64,000 nt of DNA from JASLBX01 sp035762665 (lineage in GTDB: Bacteria; Actinomycetota; Actinomycetes; Jiangellales; Jiangellaceae): the NCBI GenBank assembly GCA_035762665.1, contig DASTNZ010000082.1:1-64000 (forward strand). The letters run 5' to 3'. Position 1 is the first letter of the stretch, and each line of letters begins with the position of its first letter. The notes beneath the pieces were generated by a model. It was not told where the DNA came from and did not search any database. It saw nothing but the letters and a program-made list of their open reading frames with translations. This document shows, piece by piece, positions 1-8,038 of this stretch. Both the position numbers and the translations under genes were made by a program.

Positions 1-9
1 AATATCCAC

Positions 10-1524
10 TTACGCCACCTCCAGGTCGGGCACCTGGTCGAGCAGCGGGCCGCCCCACGCGGACGCGAAGGCCTGCTCGACCGCAGCGCCGATGCGATAC
101 AGCCGGTCGTCGGCCAGCACCGGTGCCATTACGTGCAGGCCAACCGGCAGGCCATCCTCGTCAGCGAGCCCGCACGGGAACGACGCCGACGCGTTACCCG
201 CCAAGTTCGACGGGATCGTGCACAGGTCGGCCATATACATGGCCAGCGGGTCGTCGACGCGCTCGCCGATGGGAAACGCCGTCGTTGGTGTGGTCGGCGA
301 GACCAGTACGTCGACCTGCTCGAATGCCGCATCGAAGTCGCGGCTCACCAGGGTGCGCACCTTCTGTGCTTGCCCGTAATAGGCCTCGTAATAACCACTC
401 GACAGGGCGTACGTGCCGAGCATGATCCGGCGCTTGGCCTCGGCGCCGAACCCCTTGCCGCGGGTCAGGTTCATGACCTCTTCGGCGCTGCGGACACCGT
501 TGTCGCCCACCCGCAGGCCGTAGCGCATAGCGTCGAACCGCGCCAGGTTCGACGACACCTCGCTCGGCAGGATCAGGTAGTACGCCGGCAGCGCGTACTC
601 GAAGTGCGGGCACGAGACCTCGACAACCTCGGCTCCAAGCTTGTCGAGCAGCTCGACAGCATCGGCGAACCGAGCGAGTACACCGGCCTGGTAACCCTCG
701 CCGGCGAACTCCTTGACCACGCCCACGCGGACACCGGACAGGTCGCCGTCCGCGCCCCGCCGGGCCGCCCCGACGACGTCGGGCACCGGCTGGTCGATGC
801 TCGTGGAATCCATCGGATCATGTCCGGCGATCACAGAGTGCAGGCGCGCGGCGTCCATGACCGTGCGCGCGCACGGGCCGCCCTGGTCGAGGCTGGACGC
901 ACAGGCCACCAGGCCGTACCTGCTGACCCCGCCATACGTCGGCTTGACACCCACGGTTCCCGTGACGGCGGCCGGCTGGCGGATGGACCCGCCGGTGTCG
1001 GTGCCGATCGCAAGTGGTGCCTGGAACGACGCGAGGCTGGCACTCGACCCGCCACCCGAACCACCGGGCACCCTTGACAGGTCCCACGGGTTGCGAGACG
1101 GACCGTACGCAGAGTTCTCCGTCGACGAGCCCATCGCGAACTCGTCCAGGTTGGTCTTGCCGAGGATGACTATGCCCGCCTCCCGCAGGCGGCGGGTGAC
1201 GGTCGCGTCATACGGTGGCCGCCAACCTTCGAGGATCTTCGAACCACAGGTCGTGGGCATGTCGCTGGTGGTGAATACGTCCTTGAGCGCGAGTGGGACG
1301 CCGGCCAGTGGACCCAGCTGCTCGCCCGCCGCCCGCCGTTCGTCCACCGAGCGGGCGGCGGCGACCGCGCCATCGGCATCGACATGGAGGAACGCGTGAA
1401 TCTGCTCATCGACGGCGGCGATCCGGTCGAGGTGCGCCTGAGTAACTTCGACGGCGCTTGTATCGCCGTCCTTGATCGCGGCCGCCAGTTGGGCGGCCGT
1501 CTTGCGGGTGAGATCGGCGCTCAT
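10..1524 (-). CDS. gatA: Asp-tRNA(Asn)/Glu-tRNA(Gln) amidotransferase subunit A
   Basis: This is the amidase subunit of GatCAB, which releases ammonia from glutamine and passes it to GatB to convert Glu-tRNA(Gln) or Asp-tRNA(Asn) to the cognate aminoacyl-tRNA. The 504-residue protein has the amidase signature: the lysine in ALKDVF, a glycine/serine-rich PGGSGGGSSAS segment and GTDTGGSIRQPA, which supply the Ser-cisSer-Lys triad. I start at the ATG at 1524, just after a GGAGGAGG ribosome site. A longer open frame to 1677 adds 51 residues with no amidase character. It lies 85 bases downstream of gatC on the same strand; gatB is not in the window. Confidence 0.96.
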   Translation of the reverse strand: MSADLTRKTAAQLAAAIKDGDTSAVEVTQAHLDRIAAVDEQIHAFLHVDADGAVAAARSVDERRAAGEQLGPLAGVPLALKDVFTTSDMPTTCGSKILEGWRPPYDATVTRRLREAGIVILGKTNLDEFAMGSSTENSAYGPSRNPWDLSRVPGGSGGGSSASLASFQAPLAIGTDTGGSIRQPAAVTGTVGVKPTYGGVSRYGLVACASSLDQGGPCARTVMDAARLHSVIAGHDPMDSTSIDQPVPDVVGAARRGADGDLSGVRVGVVKEFAGEGYQAGVLARFADAVELLDKLGAEVVEVSCPHFEYALPAYYLILPSEVSSNLARFDAMRYGLRVGDNGVRSAEEVMNLTRGKGFGAEAKRRIMLGTYALSSGYYEAYYGQAQKVRTLVSRDFDAAFEQVDVLVSPTTPTTAFPIGERVDDPLAMYMADLCTIPSNLAGNASASFPCGLADEDGLPVGLHVMAPVLADDRLYRIGAAVEQAFASAWGGPLLDQVPDLEVA

Positions 1525-1609
1525 GGTCGCGCTCCCCTCCTCCCACGCTCCAGGGGCAGCATCGGTGCGCTCGCTGACCGCTTCGCGCCCGCGTCGGCTC
1601 GCCGCTCCG

Positions 1610-1909
1610 TCATGCTTCCTCCCCCAGGATCTTCGGAACCCGGAACCGGCCGTATTCCGCGTCGGGCGCTTGATCAAGGGCCTGCTCTTGGGTCAGCCCC
1701 GGGCGGGGGACGTCGTCGCGGAACACGTTGGTCATTGGCAATGCGTGGGAAGTCGGTGGGATATCGTCGGCGGCCACTTCGGACACCTTGGCGACGAAGC
1801 CCGCGATGGCGTCAAGCTGGCCAGCGAGATGGTCAAGCTCGTCGGGTGCGAGGTCGAGGCGCGCGAGCCGCGCCAGGTGCGCGGCCTCGTCACGGCTGAT
1901 CGAGGACAT
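1610..1909 (-). CDS. gatC: Asp-tRNA(Asn)/Glu-tRNA(Gln) amidotransferase subunit C
   Basis: GatC is the small subunit that wraps around GatA and stabilises its contact with GatB. The 99-residue length, the N-terminal SISRDEAAHLARLARLDL helix and the C-terminal GRFRVPKIL segment, which normally inserts into the GatA/GatB interface, fit the family. It is transcribed towards gatA and presumably starts the gatCA unit. The divergent region on its other side carries the operator of a PadR regulator. Confidence 0.95.
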   Translation of the reverse strand: MSSISRDEAAHLARLARLDLAPDELDHLAGQLDAIAGFVAKVSEVAADDIPPTSHALPMTNVFRDDVPRPGLTQEQALDQAPDAEYGRFRVPKILGEEA

Positions 1910-2149
1910 GCGTGATCGGGCTCCTTGGCCTTGGTCGGCAACTGAACGATCCTACGGCGTTCGGCGACCGAAGCGCGCACCGATATTGCCCTGCGCCCAT
2001 CGTCCAGTGCCGGTGCCGCGTTCTGGGGGGCCGTTCCTGTGAAGAACGACGGCACGATCTCGCTGAAGAAGCCGTATGCCGTCGATTCGGCCGGCGGAGC
2101 AAGATCATGCCATCGTTCCTGCTTGCCTCCTCCTATTGCCATCCGATCC

Positions 2150-2169
2150 GTCGACGATATATCGTCGAC
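2150..2169. promoter_or_regulatory. 20-bp perfect palindrome, probable PadR operator
   Basis: The sequence GTCGACGATATATCGTCGAC is a perfect 20-bp palindrome whose right end lies 26 bases before the ATG of the PadR gene. Palindromes with an AT-rich core beside a padR gene are typical autoregulatory sites. It lies in the 286-base region separating gatC from padR, so it could also affect gatC, but its proximity to padR suggests control of the padR-DUF1707 pair. Confidence 0.7.
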
Positions 2170-2195
2170 TCATCGCGACTGGCACGGGAGTTGTT

Positions 2196-2828
2196 ATGCA
2201 CGGAGCACACTGGCGAGGACGGGGCGGGCAAGGATTCGCCCCCTGGATGATGTTCGGTCACTGGTCTGGTGGCAGAGCACCGTGGGGTGCGCCGCCATGG
2301 GTTGGCGGGCCTGGTGGTCCTGGTCGGTGGCGCGGACCACGCGCTCGGCGCGGCGACGTCCGGGCCGCGATCTTGGCCGTGCTGGCCGAGCGATCGGCCA
2401 ATGGCTACCAGATCATCCAGGAGATCGCCGACCGCAGCGACGGTATCTGGAAACCCAGCCCCGGCTCGATCTACCCGACGCTACAGCAACTCGAGGACGA
2501 AGGCCTGGTCCGGGCCGCGGAGGAAGGCGGCCGCAAGGTGTTCCACCTCACCGACGACGGCCGCACCTACGTCGCCGAGCATGCCGACGAGGTTTCCGCC
2601 CCGTGGGCGGCGATGACAACTCCGGACGACGAGGACGAGCAAAACCTCAAGCCGCTGATCGGCCAGACCGCCGCCGCACTGTGGCAGATCATGGCCACCG
2701 GAAGCGCCGACCAGCAGGCGCGCGCACGCACGGTCTTGTCAGACACCCGCCGGAAGTTGTACGGCATCCTCGCGGACGGCGATGACCGCGACCCGCTCGA
2801 CGACCTCGACGGAGGTGGCAGGGAATGA
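2196..2828 (+). CDS. PadR family transcriptional regulator
   Basis: A 210-residue regulator with a PadR winged helix after a glycine/tryptophan-rich N-terminal tail. The core runs RRGDVRAAILAVL...GYQIIQEI...SPGSIYPTLQQLEDEGLV, roughly residues 50-110, followed by the beta wing RKVFHLTDDG. The C-terminal third is the helical dimerisation arm. The ATG at 2196 is chosen because GGGAG lies five bases upstream; the open frame extends 40 codons further without a ribosome site. The glycine-rich leader is common in actinobacterial PadR proteins. The stop overlaps the start of the next gene, so the two are translationally coupled, and a perfect palindrome lies just upstream. Confidence 0.9.
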   Translation: MHGAHWRGRGGQGFAPWMMFGHWSGGRAPWGAPPWVGGPGGPGRWRGPRARRGDVRAAILAVLAERSANGYQIIQEIADRSDGIWKPSPGSIYPTLQQLEDEGLVRAAEEGGRKVFHLTDDGRTYVAEHADEVSAPWAAMTTPDDEDEQNLKPLIGQTAAALWQIMATGSADQQARARTVLSDTRRKLYGILADGDDRDPLDDLDGGGRE

Positions 2829-3244
2829 CCCCGATGCGCATCGGCGACGCCGAGCGTGACGCGGCGGCCGCGGCGCTCGGTGAGCACTACGCGGTGGGCA
2901 GGTTGACCAAGGACGAATACGACGAGCGCATCGATCGGGTGTGGGCCGCCAAGTACGAGGGCGACCTGTCACCCCTGTTCAGTGACCTACCGCGGAAGAG
3001 TGCGCTGGCGGCGCCGGCGCGCGGCACCGTCCGTACTGGAGGCAATCCCCTCGCGAGCCCTCGCCGACCCGGTCCGCCGCCCGGCTTTCACCCGCTGATG
3101 CTGCTCGGCCCGATTGCCATCGCAGGAATCATCGCTACCGCCATCGTCACCGGCAGCGCGCCGTGGTTGTTCCTGCTGTTCTTCCTCTGGTGCTTCGGCG
3201 GGATGGGCCGCCGTCGGCACCAGCACTGGGCGCACTCCAGGTAG
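2825..3244 (+). CDS. DUF1707 domain membrane protein
   Basis: A 139-residue protein starting with a DUF1707 domain (MRIGDAERDAAAAALGEHY then GRLTKDEYDERID, about residues 4-45), a short helical domain of unknown role common in actinobacteria. A proline-rich linker and one or two hydrophobic segments (about residues 90-130) follow, with a basic tail GRRRHQHW. It overlaps padR by ATGA, suggesting the PadR protein represses its own operon including this membrane protein. Function is not known. Confidence 0.85.
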   Translation: MTPMRIGDAERDAAAAALGEHYAVGRLTKDEYDERIDRVWAAKYEGDLSPLFSDLPRKSALAAPARGTVRTGGNPLASPRRPGPPPGFHPLMLLGPIAIAGIIATAIVTGSAPWLFLLFFLWCFGGMGRRRHQHWAHSR

Positions 3245-3337
3245 GGCTAGCCCCACCCCGCTGTTCCCGGTGGCCGGAGCGCGTAGACGCCCGGTGGCTG
3301 CGATGTGCGCCGCCATGCAGAAGACGATCGTCGAGGC

Positions 3338-4699
3338 ATGGCCACAGCGCTTCTGGATCAGCCCCGAAGCCGCCGAGATAGCGCGGCACCCCGATCTCCC
3401 CGACCACCGCGGGACCGGTTCATCGACCTGTTGCGAGCAGCCGCGATCGTGACGATCGTCTGCTTGCACTGGCTGATGCCGGTGATCTCCTACGACGATG
3501 GCGACCTGTCGACGGCCAACGCATTGGCCACTGGTGGCGGCTGGGCAGTGACCTGGGTCTCGCAAGTCATGCCGCTGATCTTCTTCGCAGGAGGTGCAGC
3601 GGCTGCGTTAAGTCTCGACGCCCGCCGGCGCGATGGCCGGGGAACCACCGCCGGCTGGGTCTCCGACCGGCTCGCGCGCCTCGCCAGGCCCGCCATTCCG
3701 CTGGCCATCGCCTGGATTCCGCTCCCGCATCTTCTCATTGCCGTCGGCGTTCCGGTGCAGCCGGTCGAGACGGTGTCCGCACTCGTTGGACGGCTGCTGT
3801 GGTTCCTCGCCGCCTATGTGCTGCTGATCGCCGTTACTCCTGCGCTCCTGCGACTCCATGACCGCGCTGGCGGCGTTGGCATCGGCGTCGTCGCCGCGGG
3901 CGCCGTCGCCGTGGACATCGCACGGTTCGGCCGGCTCGACGGCGGATCATGGTTCAGCTATGCGAACACGGTGCTGGTGTGGGGGGCGATCTATCTTGCC
4001 GGCGTCCACTACGGCCGGGGCCATCGTTGGCGCTCGCTTCCGGCGCTCGCATTCGCCGGCGCTGGATTGCTGGCCACGGCGCTCGCCGTCGCGGTCGGCC
4101 CGTACCCGGCCAGCATGATCGGCATGCCGGGGTCAGCAGTATCGAACATGAACCCGCCGACAGCAGTGCTCCTCGGCGTGGCAGCGATACAGCTCGGGCT
4201 GCTGATGGCTGTGCGGTGCTGGCTGATCAGGTGGGCATCCCTGCCGCCCGTCGCCGCGTTGCTCGCGTGGATCTCACACCGAACGATGACGATCTATCTG
4301 TGGCACACGCCGGCGCTCGTAACCGTCGCTGGCATCGCGGTCATCGGCTTTGGGTACGCCATGCCTGAACCGTTCAGCGCGGAGTGGCGCGGCACGCTAC
4401 CAGCCTGGCTGGCGCTGCTCACGGGTGCCCTGGCTGTCCTGGCGCGACTCCTGGTCCGCTTCGAGCATCCGCTGTTCGTACACCGGCCAAGGCCCAGCCG
4501 GTCGCGTGCCGCCGCAGCAGCGGTCCTGACGGGTGGTGGGCTGCTCGTGCTTGCCGTGGTGGGGTTCAACCCGGCCGCAGACCTGTGGCCGCTCACCGCC
4601 GCTGGTGCGCTGGCAATGGGGGTAGGGCTAGCCTCAGGTCGAATCGGCCTGCCCGCCGGATGGGCGCCGGCAAGGCAGAACGGGAGGGTTGTGGCATGA
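3338..4699 (+). CDS. Acyltransferase family 3-like integral membrane protein
   Basis: A 453-residue polytopic protein with about ten hydrophobic segments. The opening RDRFIDLLRAAAIVTIVCLHW is the classic start of membrane acyltransferase-3 proteins, which move acyl groups to extracytoplasmic glycans or lipids; the histidine in CLHW matches the conserved catalytic region. A second signature, WISHRTMTIYLWHTPAL, is also typical. I use the ATG at 3338; a GTG at 3305 would add 11 residues and neither has a strong ribosome site. Its stop overlaps the histidine kinase start by ATGA, so the two are coupled. Substrate is unknown. Confidence 0.85.
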   Translation: MATALLDQPRSRRDSAAPRSPRPPRDRFIDLLRAAAIVTIVCLHWLMPVISYDDGDLSTANALATGGGWAVTWVSQVMPLIFFAGGAAAALSLDARRRDGRGTTAGWVSDRLARLARPAIPLAIAWIPLPHLLIAVGVPVQPVETVSALVGRLLWFLAAYVLLIAVTPALLRLHDRAGGVGIGVVAAGAVAVDIARFGRLDGGSWFSYANTVLVWGAIYLAGVHYGRGHRWRSLPALAFAGAGLLATALAVAVGPYPASMIGMPGSAVSNMNPPTAVLLGVAAIQLGLLMAVRCWLIRWASLPPVAALLAWISHRTMTIYLWHTPALVTVAGIAVIGFGYAMPEPFSAEWRGTLPAWLALLTGALAVLARLLVRFEHPLFVHRPRPSRSRAAAAAVLTGGGLLVLAVVGFNPAADLWPLTAAGALAMGVGLASGRIGLPAGWAPARQNGRVVA

Positions 4700-6012
4700 C
4701 ACCGCTTACTCCCGTCCCCTCCGAGCTGGATGGCGCCGAGAGCACACCAGCGCCGCGAGTGAGCTGGGCGCAACTCCGTCGCGATCTCGCCTTCTTGATC
4801 GTCAACTTGCCCATTGCGATCGCCGCGTTCGCGGCCGCCGTGACTGGGTTTTCACTCGGCGTATCGCTGCTGATCATTTGGGTGGGCATTCCCGTCCTCG
4901 TGCTCACGCTCGCGATCGCCCGTGGCTTCGCCCAGTTCGAACGGGCCCGCATCCGCATCTGCGAGCAGCGCCCGCTACCTCCGGTGTACTACCGGGAAAA
5001 TGTCGGGAACCTGGGCCGGCGGCTGCTCGGCGTCCTCCGCGACCCTCAGTACTGGCGCGACCTCGCTCACGCGGTCGTTGCGTTCCCAGTACGCATCTTC
5101 ACCTGGGTCGTCATAGTCACCTGGATAGCTACCGCGATCGGCGGCATCGCGTATGTCACCTATGGCTGGGCACTGGAACGCATCCCGGACAACCAGACGC
5201 TCTGGGAGCTGATCGGAGTCGATTCGGCGGCGTTCGGCGTGTTTGCGAACGTCGTTCTCGGCCTGATCTTTCTTGTCACGCTGCCCTTCGTCGCCCGCGG
5301 CCTCTCGGCGATGGAGGCAGCACTCGGCCGGGTGATGCTGACCAACCCCGGTGCCGCCGAGAACGCGGCCCTTAGAGCGCGGGCCGAGCAGCTGCACCTC
5401 AGCCGGGCCGCGGTCGTCGAGGCCGAGGCCACCACGCTGCGCCGGGTCGAGCGAGACATTCACGACGGCCCGCAGCAGCGGCTGGTCCGGCTGACCATGG
5501 ACCTCGAAGCGGCGCAGCGTCGCCTCGCTGACGACCCGGATGCGGCCAGGCCGTTGGTGGACGAGGCGTTGGCTCAGACTCAGGAGGCACTGGCCGAGCT
5601 GCGCGCGTTGTCCCGTGGGATCGCGCCGCCAATCTTGGCCGACCGCGGCCTGCAAGCCGCCCTCGCCGCCGCGGCCGCGCGCTGCCCCATTCCCGTCGAT
5701 TTGGACGTCGCCCTCGGTGGGGACGATCGCCCACCCGCGGCGGCCGAGAACGCTGCCTACTTTGTAGTCGCAGAAGCGCTCACGAATGTCGCTAAGCACA
5801 GCGGAGCCACGTCGGTCACTGTCTCGGTCGTACGGATGGACGGCGTCCTGCACGTACACATTTCGGACGACGGAGTCGGCGGTGCGCACCTGGGCAAAGG
5901 GCATGGACTAGCCGGATTGGCCGACCGGCTCGCTGGTATCGACGGCACGCTGGAGGTTCATAGCCCGGTCGGTGGGGGCACTGTGCTCACCGCGCAGATC
6001 CCGGCTGCATGA
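4696..6012 (+). CDS. Sensor histidine kinase with membrane sensor domain
   Basis: A 438-residue kinase of the NarL-partner type. The N-terminal half (about residues 30-215) has four hydrophobic segments and resembles the multi-pass putative sensor domain of actinobacterial kinases. The HisKA_3 phosphoacceptor motif ERDIHDGPQQRL places the phosphorylated histidine at His256. The HATPase domain shows the N box ALTNVAKHSGA, the D/G box ISDDGVGGA and GHGLAGLADR. No response regulator is adjacent; the nearest is the LuxR-type regulator starting at 7387, two genes away. The start overlaps the acyltransferase stop. Confidence 0.92.
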   Translation: MTPLTPVPSELDGAESTPAPRVSWAQLRRDLAFLIVNLPIAIAAFAAAVTGFSLGVSLLIIWVGIPVLVLTLAIARGFAQFERARIRICEQRPLPPVYYRENVGNLGRRLLGVLRDPQYWRDLAHAVVAFPVRIFTWVVIVTWIATAIGGIAYVTYGWALERIPDNQTLWELIGVDSAAFGVFANVVLGLIFLVTLPFVARGLSAMEAALGRVMLTNPGAAENAALRARAEQLHLSRAAVVEAEATTLRRVERDIHDGPQQRLVRLTMDLEAAQRRLADDPDAARPLVDEALAQTQEALAELRALSRGIAPPILADRGLQAALAAAAARCPIPVDLDVALGGDDRPPAAAENAAYFVVAEALTNVAKHSGATSVTVSVVRMDGVLHVHISDDGVGGAHLGKGHGLAGLADRLAGIDGTLEVHSPVGGGTVLTAQIPAA

Positions 6013-6093
6013 TGGTCAGACCGCCTAAGGTGTAGCGATATTTGGCTCGGCAGCGCAGACTGGAAGCGAGAGACCCAGCGGAGGGGTGCTGAC

Positions 6094-6783
6094 ATGTCTG
6101 TTGATATGACCGCTGTGCCAGATGCGCTGCCTGTTCTGTCCCGAGGCAAGCATCGCAACCCCAAGAAGGGTGCGTGCTTCATGGAGCTCGCGTCCTATCT
6201 GGCCGGTGAGCGGTGGAGCGATCACCCGAATTGCACGCATCCGCTGCTCGCGACGATGGCCCGGCTCGTCAACGATTTCAGTTCGGATGACGCCCGGCCG
6301 CGTCTCGCCCAGCTGATCCCATCGGTGATCGGGTTGACCGGTGGCGACTTGAGAGTGGATGCGACCATTGCCCTGCGTGCGGCGCGGACGGCGCTGCCGG
6401 TGGCCTCCGCGGAGCGCCAGCGAGTGCTCGCCGTCGCCATCTTGACGTCCGAGCGGCTTCTCGCTGACCTGGACGGTCGGCCGGCCGACGAGCTCTCCGA
6501 GGCCAGCCGGCAGGCCCTCGATGAGGTGCCGGACGCGGCCAAGTGGGCTCATCGCTTCACGCGCGGTATGCGGATCTCGACGAAGGGATTCCGCCGGCAC
6601 GCAAGCCCTAGCGCTGTTCGGTGCGCGGTCCAGGGCATTGCCCGAGCCTGCATCTCGGACCCCGACAGAATGATGTACGAGCTGCTCGCGAGCACCATCG
6701 ACGACTGCACAAAGCAGTTGCGGGGCCGACCATCCGAGGTCGACCCCGCGCGCTGGGTTGAGGCCTGCGAGCTCACTCGCTGA
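6094..6783 (+). CDS. Conserved actinobacterial protein of unknown function
   Basis: A 229-residue soluble protein that I know only as a conserved hypothetical of actinobacteria. Its best conserved stretch is GKHRNPKKGACFMELASYL, followed by GERWSDHPNCTHPLL. The cysteine/histidine spacing in those segments could bind a metal, but that is speculative. The rest is alpha-helical and alanine-rich. It starts at ATG 6094 behind GGAGGGG. It stands between the histidine kinase and hsp20, with its end three bases from the hsp20 stop. Confidence 0.8.
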   Translation: MSVDMTAVPDALPVLSRGKHRNPKKGACFMELASYLAGERWSDHPNCTHPLLATMARLVNDFSSDDARPRLAQLIPSVIGLTGGDLRVDATIALRAARTALPVASAERQRVLAVAILTSERLLADLDGRPADELSEASRQALDEVPDAAKWAHRFTRGMRISTKGFRRHASPSAVRCAVQGIARACISDPDRMMYELLASTIDDCTKQLRGRPSEVDPARWVEACELTR

Positions 6784-6786
6784 CCG

Positions 6787-7233
6787 TTAGGCGGCCTTGA
6801 GCTCACTGGCGGCGCCACCAGCCGTCACCGGGATGCGGGTTGGCGTCGAGCCGGCGTGGGCCCCGGCGACCTTGACGGTCAGGACGCCCGCATCGTAGGT
6901 GGCCGACAGGTCGGCGTCGGTGATGTGCGACGGCAGCTGGAACGCCCGGCGGAACGAGCCGTAACGAACCTCGCGCAGCCGCCTGCCATTGCTCTCCTCC
7001 GACCGCTCGTCGCGGCGCTCACCCTTAACGACGAGCGTGCCGTTCTCGACCTCGACAGTGACGTCCTTCTCAGGGTCGATGCCGGGCAACTCGAGACGGA
7101 CGAGGGCGTCCTCACCGTCGCGGACGACCTCAGCGGCCGGCCGGAATCCCATGCTGGTCTGTGGTACGGCCATCGAACGGAATACCGAGTCGAACTCAGG
7201 GTCGAACCAACGGCGCAACGTCAGAGTGGTCAT
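6787..7233 (-). CDS. Hsp20 small heat-shock protein
   Basis: A 148-residue alpha-crystallin-type holdase that binds unfolding proteins under heat stress. The crystallin domain covers about residues 30-125, with VRLELPGIDPEKDVTVEVE, LVVKGERR and AFQLPSHITDADLSATYDAGVLTV. The ATG at 7233 is chosen because it follows AGGAGGAG; the open frame reaches 7344 but lacks family similarity there. A HAIR operator lies 52 bases upstream, so HspR repression is likely, as for acr2 of Mycobacterium. Confidence 0.95.
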   Translation of the reverse strand: MTTLTLRRWFDPEFDSVFRSMAVPQTSMGFRPAAEVVRDGEDALVRLELPGIDPEKDVTVEVENGTLVVKGERRDERSEESNGRRLREVRYGSFRRAFQLPSHITDADLSATYDAGVLTVKVAGAHAGSTPTRIPVTAGGAASELKAA

Positions 7234-7284
7234 GTGCTCCTCCTGGTCATATAGCAGCTGGTCAGCTACTGACATCGGGATTAA

Positions 7285-7305
7285 CTTGAGCCAGGTCGAC
7301 TCAAT
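7285..7305. promoter_or_regulatory. HAIR element (HspR operator)
   Basis: CTTGAGC, seven bases, ACTCAAT: twelve of fourteen positions match the established HspR-associated inverted repeat CTTGAGT-N7-ACTCAAG. It lies between hsp20 and the divergent response-regulator gene, 52 bases before hsp20 and 82 before the regulator. HspR control of hsp20 is the natural reading; an effect on the response regulator is possible but less certain. Confidence 0.82.
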
Positions 7306-7386
7306 TCCCGCACTACCGTTCTCTCTCGGCGAACCGGTGATCACGTTCGGTTTTGCGGCTCGGCCGGACCCGATAACGTCGGCCGC

Positions 7387-8028
7387 ATGCGTGTCGTACT
7401 GGCCGAGGACTCCGTGCTACTTCGGGAAGGACTCATCCGGCTGCTTACCGAGGCCGGCTGCACCATCGCCGAAGCGGTGGGGGACGGCGATGCGTTGGTT
7501 GCGGCCGTGGAAAAGCACCGACCGGACGTAGCTGTGGTGGATGTGCGAATGCCGCCGTCGCACACCGACGAGGGACTCCGGGCGGCGATCGAGGCACGCC
7601 GTCGGGTGCCGGGCACCGGTGTACTCGTGCTGTCGCAGTATGTGGAGGAGTCCTACGCCAGTGACTTGCTCGCCGACGGTGCGGGCGGCGTAGGTTACCT
7701 GCTCAAGGACCGGGTGTCGGCCCTGGTAGAGCTGTCCGAAGCGCTGGAACGGGTCGCGTCAGGTGGCACCGTCCTCGATCCAGAAGTCGTGGCTCAGATC
7801 TTGGCCCGGCGGCGCCGTGATCCGCTGGACGAACTCACGCCACGTGAGCGCGAGGTGCTGGGTCTGATGGCCGAAGGACGCTCCAACTCAGCGATCGCCC
7901 GCAAGCTGGTAATTACCGAAGGTGCGGTCGAGAAGCACATCTCCTCGATCCTCACCAAGCTGGACCTGCCGCCATCAGGGGACGATCATCGCCGGGTGAT
8001 GGCCGTATTAGCGTGGCTCGGCGCCTGA
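7387..8028 (+). CDS. NarL/LuxR family response regulator
   Basis: A 213-residue two-component regulator. The receiver domain begins MRVVLAEDSVLLREGL, with phosphoacceptor Asp52 in VVDVRMPP and the conserved lysine in YLLKDRV. The C-terminal LuxR helix-turn-helix is LTPREREVLGLMAEGRSNSAIA...GAVEKHISSI. It is probably the partner of the kinase at 4696-6012, since both are of the NarL class and no other partner is nearby, although two genes lie between them. It converges with ligA with ten bases between. Confidence 0.93.
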   Translation: MRVVLAEDSVLLREGLIRLLTEAGCTIAEAVGDGDALVAAVEKHRPDVAVVDVRMPPSHTDEGLRAAIEARRRVPGTGVLVLSQYVEESYASDLLADGAGGVGYLLKDRVSALVELSEALERVASGGTVLDPEVVAQILARRRRDPLDELTPREREVLGLMAEGRSNSAIARKLVITEGAVEKHISSILTKLDLPPSGDDHRRVMAVLAWLGA

Positions 8029-8038
8029 CGCCACCTGT

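Noticed and set aside
10..8028. Many long opposite-strand open frames, such as 133-1077 and 4975-5904.
   Set aside because: They are shadows caused by GC-rich third positions of real genes, with no families, ribosome sites or sensible start contexts.
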